Assembly: GCA_964200185.2 (NCBI GenBank)
Contig: CAXNAD020000002.1
Span: forward strand, 1 to 64,000
Direction: 5' to 3'
Length of the DNA: 64,000 bases
Source: Choristocarpus tenellus KU-1152
Taxonomy: Eukaryota; Phaeophyceae
Within the stretch, counting starts at the first letter, position 1. Each line of letters starts with the position of its first letter. The translations under genes and the position numbers were made by a program. Positions 10,101 to 20,918 of this stretch are shown here, one piece after another. Below the pieces are notes generated by a model. The model saw only the letters and a list, made by a program, of their open reading frames with translations, did no database searches and was not told where the DNA came from.

Positions 10101-12818
10101 AGGACTGGCAGAACCTATCGGAATATTGAATTGTGATAATATAAGTATCAGTACCGGTTGTGTTTCAGGTCATACGAGTTTATCACATCTTGCAAGCAGT
10201 CAAGAATCCAGACAGGTTGGGAGGTGTGAGGCAAGCCATATACTTGACACAACCACCATTCCACAAGGGCAGATGGTTGCAAAACTATCTGCTCCGGTGA
10301 ATTAGTAGTATCTCAATATTTGATGAAATCAGACTGGGAATCTACCCAGCAAAATCCTTGGGTCATCACCCTGAACTGTCAACCTCAATTTTTTTCCCAG
10401 TGAGCCTGTACTCTGGAACTCCCTAACATTCTACATTTATCCTCATGCCGTAGGGTGTTGGGGAAATGGTTCAGGTGGGATTTGATTTTATAACCTCTGA
10501 TTTGATCTCAACATGAGAAGCCGCTATAACACTAGAGCAGTTAGTCTCATGGACTGCTTTGCCACTCCCTACAGCGGGAGGACAAATATAGAATGAGAGG
10601 GGAGGTCTGCAGCTCAATAGGAGATTATAAGATTGAGATGGACTGCTTGGGGAGAGTGCACAAGTAGTTGGGTGATTACCCATGGAATACGATAGAGGTA
10701 GGTTCCCAGTCTCTAATTTTTTCAAATATTGAGATACTCTTTCATCAGGAAAGACAATTGCACAGCTATCTACCCTGGCGGAACAGTGGTATCTCAATGT
10801 TCGATACTTAAGTAGAGAAGTCAAACTGGAGACTTGCAACAAATTGTTACGCTTTCATTTCACATGTATCCAAGAACAAAAAGGACCTTACCGTACGGGA
10901 AACAATAGGAGTGAAAAAACACATTTGTCACTTTAAGAGAGCATACCTTTGAATCTCTGCCTCACTCTTGTTATGTGGATTGAAGTCAGCCCCTCCAACT
11001 GCTGCCCCCAAGTTGCAACCCGTTAAGGCATTGCTAAACACTGTTTCCATACCCAAAGCCTGATAAGAACGTCAAGATGGAGGAAAATACACAAGAGATA
11101 TTCTGAGAGTACTATTCCAACCTGCTGCACACGACACACTCTCTCAACATATCCAATAAAATACAAACAGAATAGTTGAAGGCATTCTTAGTTATCTGTT
11201 ATCTACCTTGAGGACATCACTGTTAATCCCACCACTGAAGTGTAGTCCACCCTCATATGGCCCCAGAGCACTTGAATACTGGATCCTGAAACCACGGTTC
11301 ATTCGAGAATTGCCATTGTCATCCAGCCATGCCTGAGCAAAACCATTCACAATTCCCAATAAGGTTGAAATGTGAAAAGCGTTTCAGGTTTGGTTGATGC
11401 AACACTAGAGTCAGCGACCTATACTTATTGCCTCCATGTTCACCAAACTCGTTTAACCCAAAATGCGTAATCTAGGCATCAATTTGCACATTTCATGTCA
11501 ACATGCAACCATCATGGCATATATGTCTCATCATTGATCTACAACATGGAATGCTTGGCGCTGAGACTACCAAGATCACCTCCATTACCTCAGGTTCGAT
11601 TTTATGTATGTTGTGATTCCTCTTGCCCCAAACGTAATTAGCTATGCCTGGACCATCCCAACCTCTGAGACCTAAATATGTTGAACATTACTCTTCCAGA
11701 ACTTGTCTAATATATTATTGTAAAGTGGGGCACATCCACTGTAACTTATGTCCAGGTACTGACCACACGGAACTGGATAGCTCGTTCTGGCTCCAGGAGT
11801 TGCTTGGCAATCCAAGCATATTTGGGCGCCCTATCAAACACAGGCGCCAATGCTGGAAGGGTATCGCTCAGTGACTCAAGGAAATCCTCGGAGTGAGGGT
11901 CCTTCCGGCGCGCTTCGCTCAACCTGAAATGAGGATCGGTGCCCGAAAGAAAAAATGTCGAAACTGAGTGTACACGAAGGTAAACCCACAGGCACACGAT
12001 TCCCACGCCTTCAGGATATTTAGTGATATTGTTCATGACCTAACGGTGTTTGTAGTTGGAGAAAACATAATGCAAGTCGATAAGAGGTCTTTACAAGGTT
12101 AACAGTATCATTGACAAAAATAGAGTACTCACAGCATGTCCGTTGCCTCGGCTCCTGTCTTGAAGCGCTGGTCACCCTGCCACCATCAGCCAACCGATGA
12201 GAAAAAGTGCAATTTATAAGTAGACGGTTGGTCCGACCAAAACTTCTAGAGTGTCAAGGGGATCGCAATGTCACAGATGGGTATGTACCACGACTGGTGT
12301 TGTGGAGACTTTAATGTGAGGTGATTGTGCCCTGATTTGTAATCACCCCGCCCCAATTCAAATCGATGTCAGCACTTTACGCATACCATACGATGAATGC
12401 TGGAGAATATACAGAAGCCAGCCTACATGTTACCTTTCCACACAAAGAAATAGGTTAGGAAGTAAGTTCAATCAATTACGCTCACCTCACGCCGGAAAAG
12501 GGGCTTGTTTCTCCACGTTTTCTGGAAGGGGAGACAAAGAATCGAAGTGGACAGTGTAAGGTGAGCACAATCTTTGGAAAAGAAGGAAGTCCATGTTTTA
12601 TGTTGTGTGATATTTACTGGATTAACATGACGTCTCATGGGACCTCTTCTCAAGCCAGACGCACATCATACCTGACCAGACCGGGATCCATGGACACCAC
12701 CAAATGTATAAAGTGGTGAAAGGGTTTCTGCCTTTACATTAAGCACTGCGGCTGTGTGGTGCACGCTGCGAACGCCAACTCTCGAGGCGGCCTGGCGGGC
12801 TATTGGGAGAAAGCTCAT
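7113..12818 (-). CDS. Mitochondrial glutamate dehydrogenase-like protein, catalytic residues lost
   Basis: Fifteen exons join in phase to 508 codons plus stop: 12672-12818, 12486-12521, 12133-12176, 11764-11923, 11207-11332, 10947-11059, 10024-10114, 9756-9851, 9052-9150, 8729-8818, 8344-8445, 8093-8162, 7876-7952, 7321-7534, 7113-7174. The fold is that of hexameric GDH: QLLEPERAIQFRV, NRGFRIQYSSALGPY, FCQSYMTEL, IGPD, VGYLYGQYKR, PEATGYG, GSGKVAVHAAEKL (Rossmann GxGxxA), SDSSGHIYEPEG, ISGFMKVADVML. Residues 1-30 are basic and hydroxylated without acids (MSFLPIARQAASRVGVRSVHH), a mitochondrial presequence. Aligned to clostridial GDH, K89 is Glu156, K113 is Ser180, K125 is Val192 and D165 is Gly232, while the 40-residue spacing between the last two is kept. 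The enzyme is therefore probably inactive, although the frame is intact. About 65 residues before the GDH homology are not family-typical. The donor at 8343 (CAG|GTCTAT) is weak. Confidence 0.9.
10270..10776. repeat. MITE-like inverted-repeat element inside a GDH intron
   Basis: The ends are imperfect inverted repeats. The left end carries GTATCTCAATATTTGA, then AATCAGACTGGGAATCTACCC. The right end carries the reverse complement, with CCCAGTCTCTAA and TCAAATATTGAGATAC. It lies wholly in the intron 10115-10946. Related copies occur near 45.1-45.5 kb and 62.6-62.96 kb. No transposase frame is present, so it would be a non-autonomous element. Confidence 0.65.
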
Positions 12819-14394
12819 GTTGTCTCCCCAACCAAGGCGAACACGTTTCTACAATAAGGACAACAGACCCCGTTTGAATTAACGAAATAGCTACGAGATT
12901 GAGAGACACAAAGCCTTAATCGAGGAGGTGACTGTGTACTGTTCAGCTCTCTGTCCTGGCAAGCAACAACTGATCCTCTACACAAACAGCTGCAACAACA
13001 GATACAACATGCAAGTACGTCTTCAGAAGGCCTTCCATGGTGTGTAATATCTTCTTAAATCTATGGAAACTTATCCGTTGTTGAGTCAAGCGAAGGTTTA
13101 TGCGATCATAGGGTCAGACCTACCACTGCACAACTGGTACTACCAGTATTTAGGGACGAGCCAAGTTTGCACTATATGCTCCTTGCGAGCAGGCGTGCGC
13201 AATGCCTCCATTGTTGTTTGAGGTGAAACTGATAGGCAATATGAATCTGAAAGATTGGATGGCGAGTGAGGTTGGTTAGATCAAGGACGTTTCAGCACCT
13301 CATCCAGGACTCATCATTTGAACAAGGCGAGTTGTTTTCAGTTGGTCTGGAGGGTGTATTAATCAATGGTTTATATATATATAATCATACCCCATTCGTT
13401 TACTCATAGATTTGCCCCCAGTGCCATTGTGCATGTTGTATTTTTGAGCATATAAATATTTCCACCTCACTCTGCCTCACCATGTTGGAGACCTTGTCTC
13501 CCTGATGCTGCTTCAATTTTACAGCAGTGTGATCATGTGCCATACATCGGTAGGTGTTCTGGTATGGTATTTTGAACCAAGTACTGCCTGGTCCTTACCT
13601 ATTCTAGATACTTTGTAACATCGGGCCATGCCAAGTTTGTTTCCTGTAGGTAGGCCTGTGAGCATGAGTTTATATTTGTCGCACGTCCCAATACGTGGAG
13701 ATAAGACTAGTATGAGCAGGAAGTCAAGCGGAATTACATTTGTTAACTTCTGTTGTGCTACGTAATTGTTGACTATCAATCCAGCTTATTAATTACTGAT
13801 GTTCCCATTGTTGTATGAAGCCTGATATGTGGATGGACACTGTTTGGAGTGCTTTCCACCTAAATACACCAGTATGTCACTTTTTCCTGAGGAATGTTGA
13901 AAATCATCTTAGATTTGTACTATTTGAGTCCAGTGCATTCTATTCAGGCAGAAAATAAATGCTGCACCCACTACACAGGTGAAGAGAATAGATTACCCAA
14001 CAAGCAGTTGCTCAACAAAACTATATGGTAGCATCCAATGTTGCTGTGGACACATGCCTTGATTGGTACTTACACCCTTCTCTGTCACCAAAATAGCAAG
14101 TTCCTAACATTCCCACAGCCAACGGGAAATAATGTTCATAGTTTGCAACCCTCTATGTGATAAATATATTACAAAGATATAGTCAGAATTTTACTTCCAC
14201 CCCCCCTTAACCTATGCGGAGTCCCACTTAGCATGCAGGGTACCAATCTTCTGTAAAGGAGAATGTCACATACAGCTTTGACAAAAGACTTATTCTCTCT
14301 CTGTGTATGCGAAACTCCCTGCAGCACATTTACAGTCACGAAAAATAGAGATAAAAGAATTTCCCAGGAATGAATTGCCTGTGATGTGCCACTA
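12819..14394. other. Intergenic region upstream of the GDH-like gene
   Basis: No supported exon lies here on either strand. The first bases left of 12819 should contain the promoter of the minus-strand GDH-like gene. A 'tatatatataat' run lies near 13372. Short frames around 13.5-13.8 kb have no splice-site support. Confidence 0.6.
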
Positions 14395-15825
14395 TCAATA
14401 GATCAACCGGTGCAAAATTGATGCAAAATTGTGACGCTGGTAACTGTTGAAGAGTACATTGTGAGCACTCTGCCGGATAATAGTGCACAACATATGGAGA
14501 CTCTGTGCCCCCTGTGGGACAGAGAGTATCAATTGGACCGCACGATGTTCACTTTCTCCTTCTTTAAGAAGATTGTCTGCAAGGAATTCAATGACAGTAC
14601 ACCAGCTTAGTCGCCTGTCTTTCGGCACACAGACCTGAAAATGGGAAGCACAGAACAACGATTGTGTCACATGATAGTAATGGCATGGATTTAGAAACCA
14701 ATTATCAAAAGACAAATTTTGCCAACTCTGAATCATTCGTTCATATAATTTTCAAGCGTTTTCTGTGAGATGTGAATCATATTGCACCCTTCACAAGTAA
14801 CTCATGCAGTTGCATCAAGAATCTAAAGCAATCTCTCCACAGCCATAAATAGATTCCTGATACTTACCCCTTCCATGAAAACTCTTTCCACTGCAGGTGG
14901 GGCATATGGGAAATGCTGTTGACAAGTGGCTTCTCCTGACATAACCTCATCAAGGTGTGCATTATCCTCTCCATTTGCCAAGATGCTCCCAATGTATTGT
15001 GCTGCATCCAATCCAAAGCACATTTCAAAGGCTGGACTTACACAGCTGAGCAAACCTTCCCGAAGGACTGACTTCTGGAATGCATGCACAAGGGCATTGA
15101 ACTGATGTACCACCTGGATAAGGTATGCATTTGATGTTTACTCATGATAAACAATCACATCGGTCAAAATCTTGTTTGAACAATACTTTCCATGACTACC
15201 TGTCAGTGGTTTCTCAGTTTTTCCTGCTCCCCACCGCATTAGTACAAAATATTTGTATCCCTTCCAATTCATTGTCATAATGCTCAGGAACCTCCCAATA
15301 CATGTTATACTCAGTCTCAAGCAAGATGTCTCTATTCACAACTAAAGCATCTCCCTGAAGATGTGATGTGGTGGAGTGTCAATGTGTGGACAATGCGTGA
15401 AGATGGGGTGGGTAAGAATACAAATACATGGATCTCACCTTAAATCTCTTTTGAAGTGTATGGTGTTTATATTGTATGTAGAATAGTTCACATGTTGAGT
15501 ATGTGTCAGGGGAATTTGAAGGGGTTTGGGGTGAATGCCCATACATTTAAAGTATAGCTCTGACTGATCAGGACCACCTTCTTTGCTTGGTATGTCCTTC
15601 CAATATTATTCCCATGGAATGATTGATACACCCACACCCACCCCTGACAATACAAATGGAGAACATGTAACATAGGTCCTGAACTTCTCAGAAGTGGATG
15701 CAACTCTTACCTGCTGGGGATCCAGTTTTGAGGTGCTACGTTGAACCATGTGACCCATACGCCCTTCACCAGAACTAACATGTGTGTTCTGTGTACCTAT
15801 CTTGCCTCTTGACATTTGCACAAGT
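14395..15825 (-). CDS. Unrecognised small protein, three exons
   Basis: Exons 15711-15825, 14868-15113 and 14395-14634 have clean splice sites (TTTCAG acceptors, GTAAGA and GTAAGT donors), join in phase and end in TGA. If translation starts at the ATG at 15815 (MSRGKIGTQ...), the product is 196 residues. The middle exon reads VVHQFNALVHAFQKSVL...CFGLDAAQYIGSI and the last ...VIEFLADNLLKEGE...RHNFASILHRLIY. The C-terminal half looks helical. I do not recognise the family. The first exon also carries an in-frame stretch before the ATG with its own acceptor. It could therefore be the 3' part of the RNase III gene immediately upstream on the same strand, but I found no connecting exon of the needed phase. 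A separate gene with a spliced 5' leader is the simpler reading. Confidence 0.55.
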
Positions 15826-16780
15826 CTGAAAGATATGAAAGAGGTGGTTGGCATTGTGCATGGCACATCAAGGCGGTGAATGGTAGGTAAGGAAGGTAGT
15901 TCAACAAGCAACTAAGCACCCAGTACCTTGTTCATTCCTTCTAATTGCAGGGAGTAGGTTGAAAGAGGACATAGTGTGGATTCTTTTTTCCCATTTGCAA
16001 GAACATTATCAACTAATAGTGTAATATTAATAAGCCAGAGATTGAAATGACAATGGAACAATGCATGCTATATACTGCGAACATGAAATCTTTGCCATAT
16101 CATTTTCTGATAGCCAAAGGGTATTTTTATATTTTGAAATATTTTAAACAGCAGGATTCATCTGCGCATGTAGAGAATTCAGGCGTAATCCAATGCTATG
16201 CTTACATTCAACAAGTAGAGGAAATAAATAATGCCCAAGCGTCTTGGTTCTGATTAGAGAAGATTGAATTGAGGTTAGCTGGTGTCTCCATCGAAGCAGC
16301 ACTAAAGTACTAGCTAGTACAACATCAAAGGAACCGAGTGCTCAAAAATATATCATAATATAACCATTGAGCATATTGTAGGTGCCCTGTGAAACCTGTA
16401 GAGAATCAAAGGGAACTAGACTTTGCTGTAATGGGAATGGAGATATCTCCCAACAGTGAGGAAAAAGTGTGTATTATTTTATGTCAAAGAATATACAATT
16501 CAATGCAGTGGGGTGTTGAAATACTACTGGCTCATACTGCCAGTTTTCTTGGACACACAGAAAGGAGGTGAACATTGCTGGCCTTGCAGATTCACTATCT
16601 CTGGTCTAATGCTCTTTGGCAAGTGAAATAGCTCTCCAGTGATGAAATGCCAGTGCTGGCTTGATACATACCAGCTCTTGGAGAGTATCTAACAAGCATT
16701 TTCCCCCTTAGAAGTACCAGAATGCTCAAGATAAGCAATGGGACATGACGAGTCACAAAGTCAAGGAGGGCTGATTTTAC

Positions 16781-19700
16781 CTCAGGTTCAATGTTCCTCC
16801 ACTTGGCAATGCTAAGTTTCAAGGACATTTCAGAGGTTGAAGGGAAGGTAACAGCTCTACTTTATCTTGCATGCAGGTGGCCTGCTAACAAAAACGTCCT
16901 GCAACATAGTACAATAAAAATCTCAGAGGAATGTCATTTGGTACATCACACTCAAGAGATGCTGATAACATAAGCTGACAGGTGAATTCTTAAATTCTAT
17001 TGGTTCAGGGTGGTCATACTGGCTTCATACTTGGTAACTGTCAAGGTTGGAGGGTGCTCACTCTCCTTGTAGTTGAGGATTTAAAGGATGATTTTTATAG
17101 TAATACAGCATTATGAAATGATTAGATACCTAAACATTTGATACAGTAATAACATTATGCATGTAACACAGTGTCCATAGACAAGGTCACAAGGAACATG
17201 CACAGCCAAAGCAACTTTGAGGGGTCTGTGGTTGCGCTATTAGTAACCTCACTGGTAATTCATGGTACAAATGAAAAAATATATTAAAATCTTGTTCAGG
17301 GTCATGAAAAACTTCAAAACTTTTTATTTGCAAGTAAATTCTTTAATCATGCCAAATTATTTATTGATTATATATAATTAATTATTCTATCTTTTTTAGA
17401 TGCAATTTGTACTAAGCAGAGTTCGGCATAATACGTTTTTCTTCAATAAAATTCTGAATCTAAGTAAATAAATCAAGATGGACCGGTGGGGTAGCCTACC
17501 GTAACCATGCCTTTTGTTCAAGCAATTTTTTTATATGTTAATTTGTATTGAAATATTATAAAGCTACCAAAAAATAAATCTGAAATATATTGGCAGGGTT
17601 TAAATCAGAATTTACTGTAGTACAGTACCTGTGGCAGAGATTCATCAACTGTCGAGGTTCGACGACTTCACCAGCACTGATTTTCTTAGTTGGTGTGAAG
17701 GATGGAATGACCTTCTGGAGAATATTATGAACTGGTTCCATGCTGCCAGAATCTAGGTAAACTGCCCCTGGTAAATACAATTCAATGGCATATAAGTTCA
17801 ACCTGTAGTGCGACAGCAAGCGGGGCAAGTCTTTCAGTATGAACAAAGAGTAATGAACACCATAGCACACTTTCCCTAAATGCTTACCTAGGACAGCCTC
17901 AAAGCAGTCTCCAAGAATTTTTGTTCCCTCCAAAAGTTGTCCTTGACCATGGCGGATGAATGGTCGCTACCAGATAGTAGCGAAGAATAGTGAATGTTGA
18001 GGAAGTGTATGGGAAAATCAATTCAAGTTGACTCAATGGCTAATAATGTTGGACAGCTAGTATGGTTTTGGTGTGAGAATAGCTACATACATGAGACTTC
18101 CAACCTCAGTTGTCAATGTCCCTTTACATAATTTTCTAGGGCATACTGAAGGTATGTCGGTTACTCACTTCACTTCTGTAGTTTGAGGAAAGGATGTGTG
18201 TATGACATCTTAACAAGATGCACCCTGGAGATTGTTACTGATAACCCAAATAGTATCTTAATAGGTTTTGCTGAACTTAGTTCTTCAAATGGAGTGTTTG
18301 ACATACTCTGATTCTGATATCTAGACTCATGGATTACATATAGAATATCACTACTACTGTTAATAATGTAAAGTGGTATTTCTCACTGATGTATGGCGTT
18401 TCTTTTATGGTGTATGTTTTATGACATGTGCTCACTGTTTGAGACAATAAATCCTCATCTGGTGAGGGGCAAATGGGGGTTTTAACACCAATTAGAAGCT
18501 GTTTATACAATTGGCTAGAATAATTTGGTGTCCAGTTTCATGTTCACATCAAATTGAACAATTATCATTAGTGCGACCTGAGTTGATGGCAAAACAAGGT
18601 CTACTCTATGAGATGTGGGACTTGGTCCAGACACAACAAGGTTAGTTCGTTCCCACTGGTTCTAAGTCTGTGGTAGGCAAAGTGCATCTTGTACTGTGAT
18701 GTATGGTGCATAGTCAAGGCTAAGATGCAGAATCATATTGGCTTTGCATTCATTCTGGGATATGGTGAGTTTCCTTGTCACCCGGTCATAATAATCCATT
18801 TCCACTCATTTTCCATAGTTGAAATATATCTTTGACAGCATTTTGGAAACTTGAAGAGGCAAAAGAGTTCCACAATGTAGAATGTGGGGCAAAGTCCAGA
18901 GCAAGCATGATCCACTGTACTGCTCATAGCTGTGATCCCAACAGGATGGATAATATCTGCAGCACAAGAAAGCTTAACAATTTGTAGGTGGAAAATATTC
19001 CATGTAAGGGTCCCAATGACTTGCATGAGTTAATTGTTATGCCAGGGAAATGTTTTACCCAGTCCAGATCGCATACTTGTACGATATGCCTGGAATTCTT
19101 GCATTCATACCTAATCAGTAAAACATTTGTCTCCCAGATATTTCCACATCTCATTGAGATCCAGGGTTTCTTCGTATGCATCCTATCAAGCACCTTGTCA
19201 TCAACTCCATCTTGAAATTCCCTGTCTCCCAACACCATATCCACCGGGGGAAAACTACATACTGAGAGGGGATTTTGGGCACTGTAGTAAGAAATCAGTA
19301 AAATGCTGCCCCAGATTTTTATGGACAAGGGTGTTCCTTATCCCCTTGAAACACAGCTATATAGTAGTACCCACCACTTTAGTAGTGAGCACCATCACAA
19401 AGAGGGCTACTATATATCTCACCAACCACTGCATACCCTCACATCAAACCTTGGTCCCATTGTTCATTTTATATTGATCCCTAGATTACAAACCCCTGTG
19501 AGCTAGGTAGTGTTCCATTATTTCATCCACTGGGTTGATTTGACGAATACAATTATGTTTGAAAAAAAAATGACAGATGGTTGTTTTAGGAGAGAGTCAA
19601 TATATTTGACCCTTTATAGTACATGAACTGTACAATCAGAGATGTGTAAAAAAAATATGCAATTTCCATGTCACGTCATAACAGCAAACTCTTTAGGAGG

Positions 19701-20737
19701 AAAGGAATGCTGACATGTACTGGATAAGGATTGATCGGTGGTGCATGGGCCGCACGCGTTGAGCACCAAGCGACCTGGCAAGGTATTACATTCCGATTAA
19801 CAAAATCTGGTAAAACCGACACAATCAGACTCTTAGGAGACAAAAGTCAGGGGTATGCTCAAATGTCTTCACCCACTGGGAGTAATTTAGGTAAAGTATT
19901 TTAGGTAACGCGAAGGAGATCAGAAACAGAAGGGCACCTCCTCGGGTGGGGGCTCCAGCAAGGAACTATTAAAATGTGAAGAAGGAAACATTTAATAATT
20001 TCTCAAGGTTGTAAACGTGGACGCTGGTCAACATAAGGACTCAAAAGTTGCTGGACCTTGGAGCATCTATAGCCCTACAATGGGTGTCCATGAAGTGGAG
20101 TAGTGGTCGGTGGAGTGCATGAGATTAGTGGCGGTGACTGGAAAAGCTGTGCAAGAGGAAAGGGGGGGAAGTCCTTCCTACAAGATCGTAACTACGTGTT
20201 TAAAGAAAACTATAAAGGATACGAAGCGACTCACCAGGTTCAACCTGTCCGCAAACGCAGCACATGCACTCGCGCTGACAAAGCGTTGACGCACAATAGA
20301 AAGGTGTCCAGAAGATCGCTCTCGCGCGGAACTTGAATGAAAAAGCCACGAGGATACCGCCAGCTGTAGCACAGAGTCGCCAAGCCATTCAAGCTCGTCC
20401 ATATGGCCTGTCCAAATCCGATAGCCAGGAAAAGGATTGCCAAGTGCCATTGACGGCTTCTCCTATTTTGCTACATTTAAAGTTCTGCATGGAATGTTAA
20501 TTCAGTAGTCACAACTTTCTCTTGGACAAGGTATCGACCAACGAAGGCAAATCATCTAAAATTTGGTGAAAGCAAGGTTCCCCCGTATATGTTTGTCCCT
20601 TTCGTCACCTTACCTCCAGCAAAGAGCTCCTCATTGCAAAATGATGAGTGTGTGAGAGCATTGAGGATAAAGTCCCTTTTCCTGAATCGATATCCTAGTG
20701 CATTCTCCACGGATGATATTCTTCCCGAATCCTCCAT
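16781..20737 (-). CDS. RNase III-domain protein (3' end unresolved)
   Basis: Predicted to cut double-stranded RNA. Exons 20614-20737, 20235-20407, 17888-17966 and 17629-17767 join in phase from an ATG at 20737. A 31-nt exon at 16781-16811 is a tentative continuation. The protein begins with the RNase III start (NALGYRFRKRDFILNALTHSSF). It then has the signature DELEWLGDSVLQLAVS (residues 45-60), LSIVRQRFVSASACAAFADRLNL, RPFIRHGQG, and the second catalytic motif ILGDCFEAVLGAVYLDSGS. Equivalents of E. coli Glu41, Asp45, Asp114 and Glu117 are all present (Glu48, Asp52, Asp119, Glu122), so it should be active. EPRQLMNLCH after the domain recalls the post-RNase III segment of Dicer proteins. No clear double-stranded RNA-binding domain was found, though exons may be missing to the left. 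The 2.3-kb intron 17967-20234 holds no supported exon. It is head-to-head with the SRRM1-like gene. Confidence 0.8.
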
Positions 20738-20918
20738 GTCTTGTGATGATTGAACTTCTTAAGGAGGTGTGGTTTTGAATGACCAAACGAAAACGCCTAC
20801 TTGTTCTTTCTGTGTTTAATAATTGTTACAAAGTAGGTGAGGAACCTTACAACTGTGCAGGAAGGTAGGTAGTCCCCACCACTTTTTAACATCCCAGCCA
20901 CGTTACGCACCGCTCAAC
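20738..20918. promoter_or_regulatory. Shared divergent promoter, RNase III and SRRM1-like genes
   Basis: Only 181 bases separate the two opposed start codons (20737 minus, 20919 plus). Both promoters and 5' leaders must fit here or extend into the genes. No TATA box is obvious. Co-expression of the two RNA-processing genes is an inference from this layout. Confidence 0.6.

Noticed and set aside
18924-19328. Minus frame with VLGDREFQDGVDDK, first considered as an RNase III exon
   Set aside because: The exons at 20235-20407 and 17888-17966 join directly in phase 0 and give the expected continuous RNase III domain, so this stretch is intronic; its own phases do not fit.
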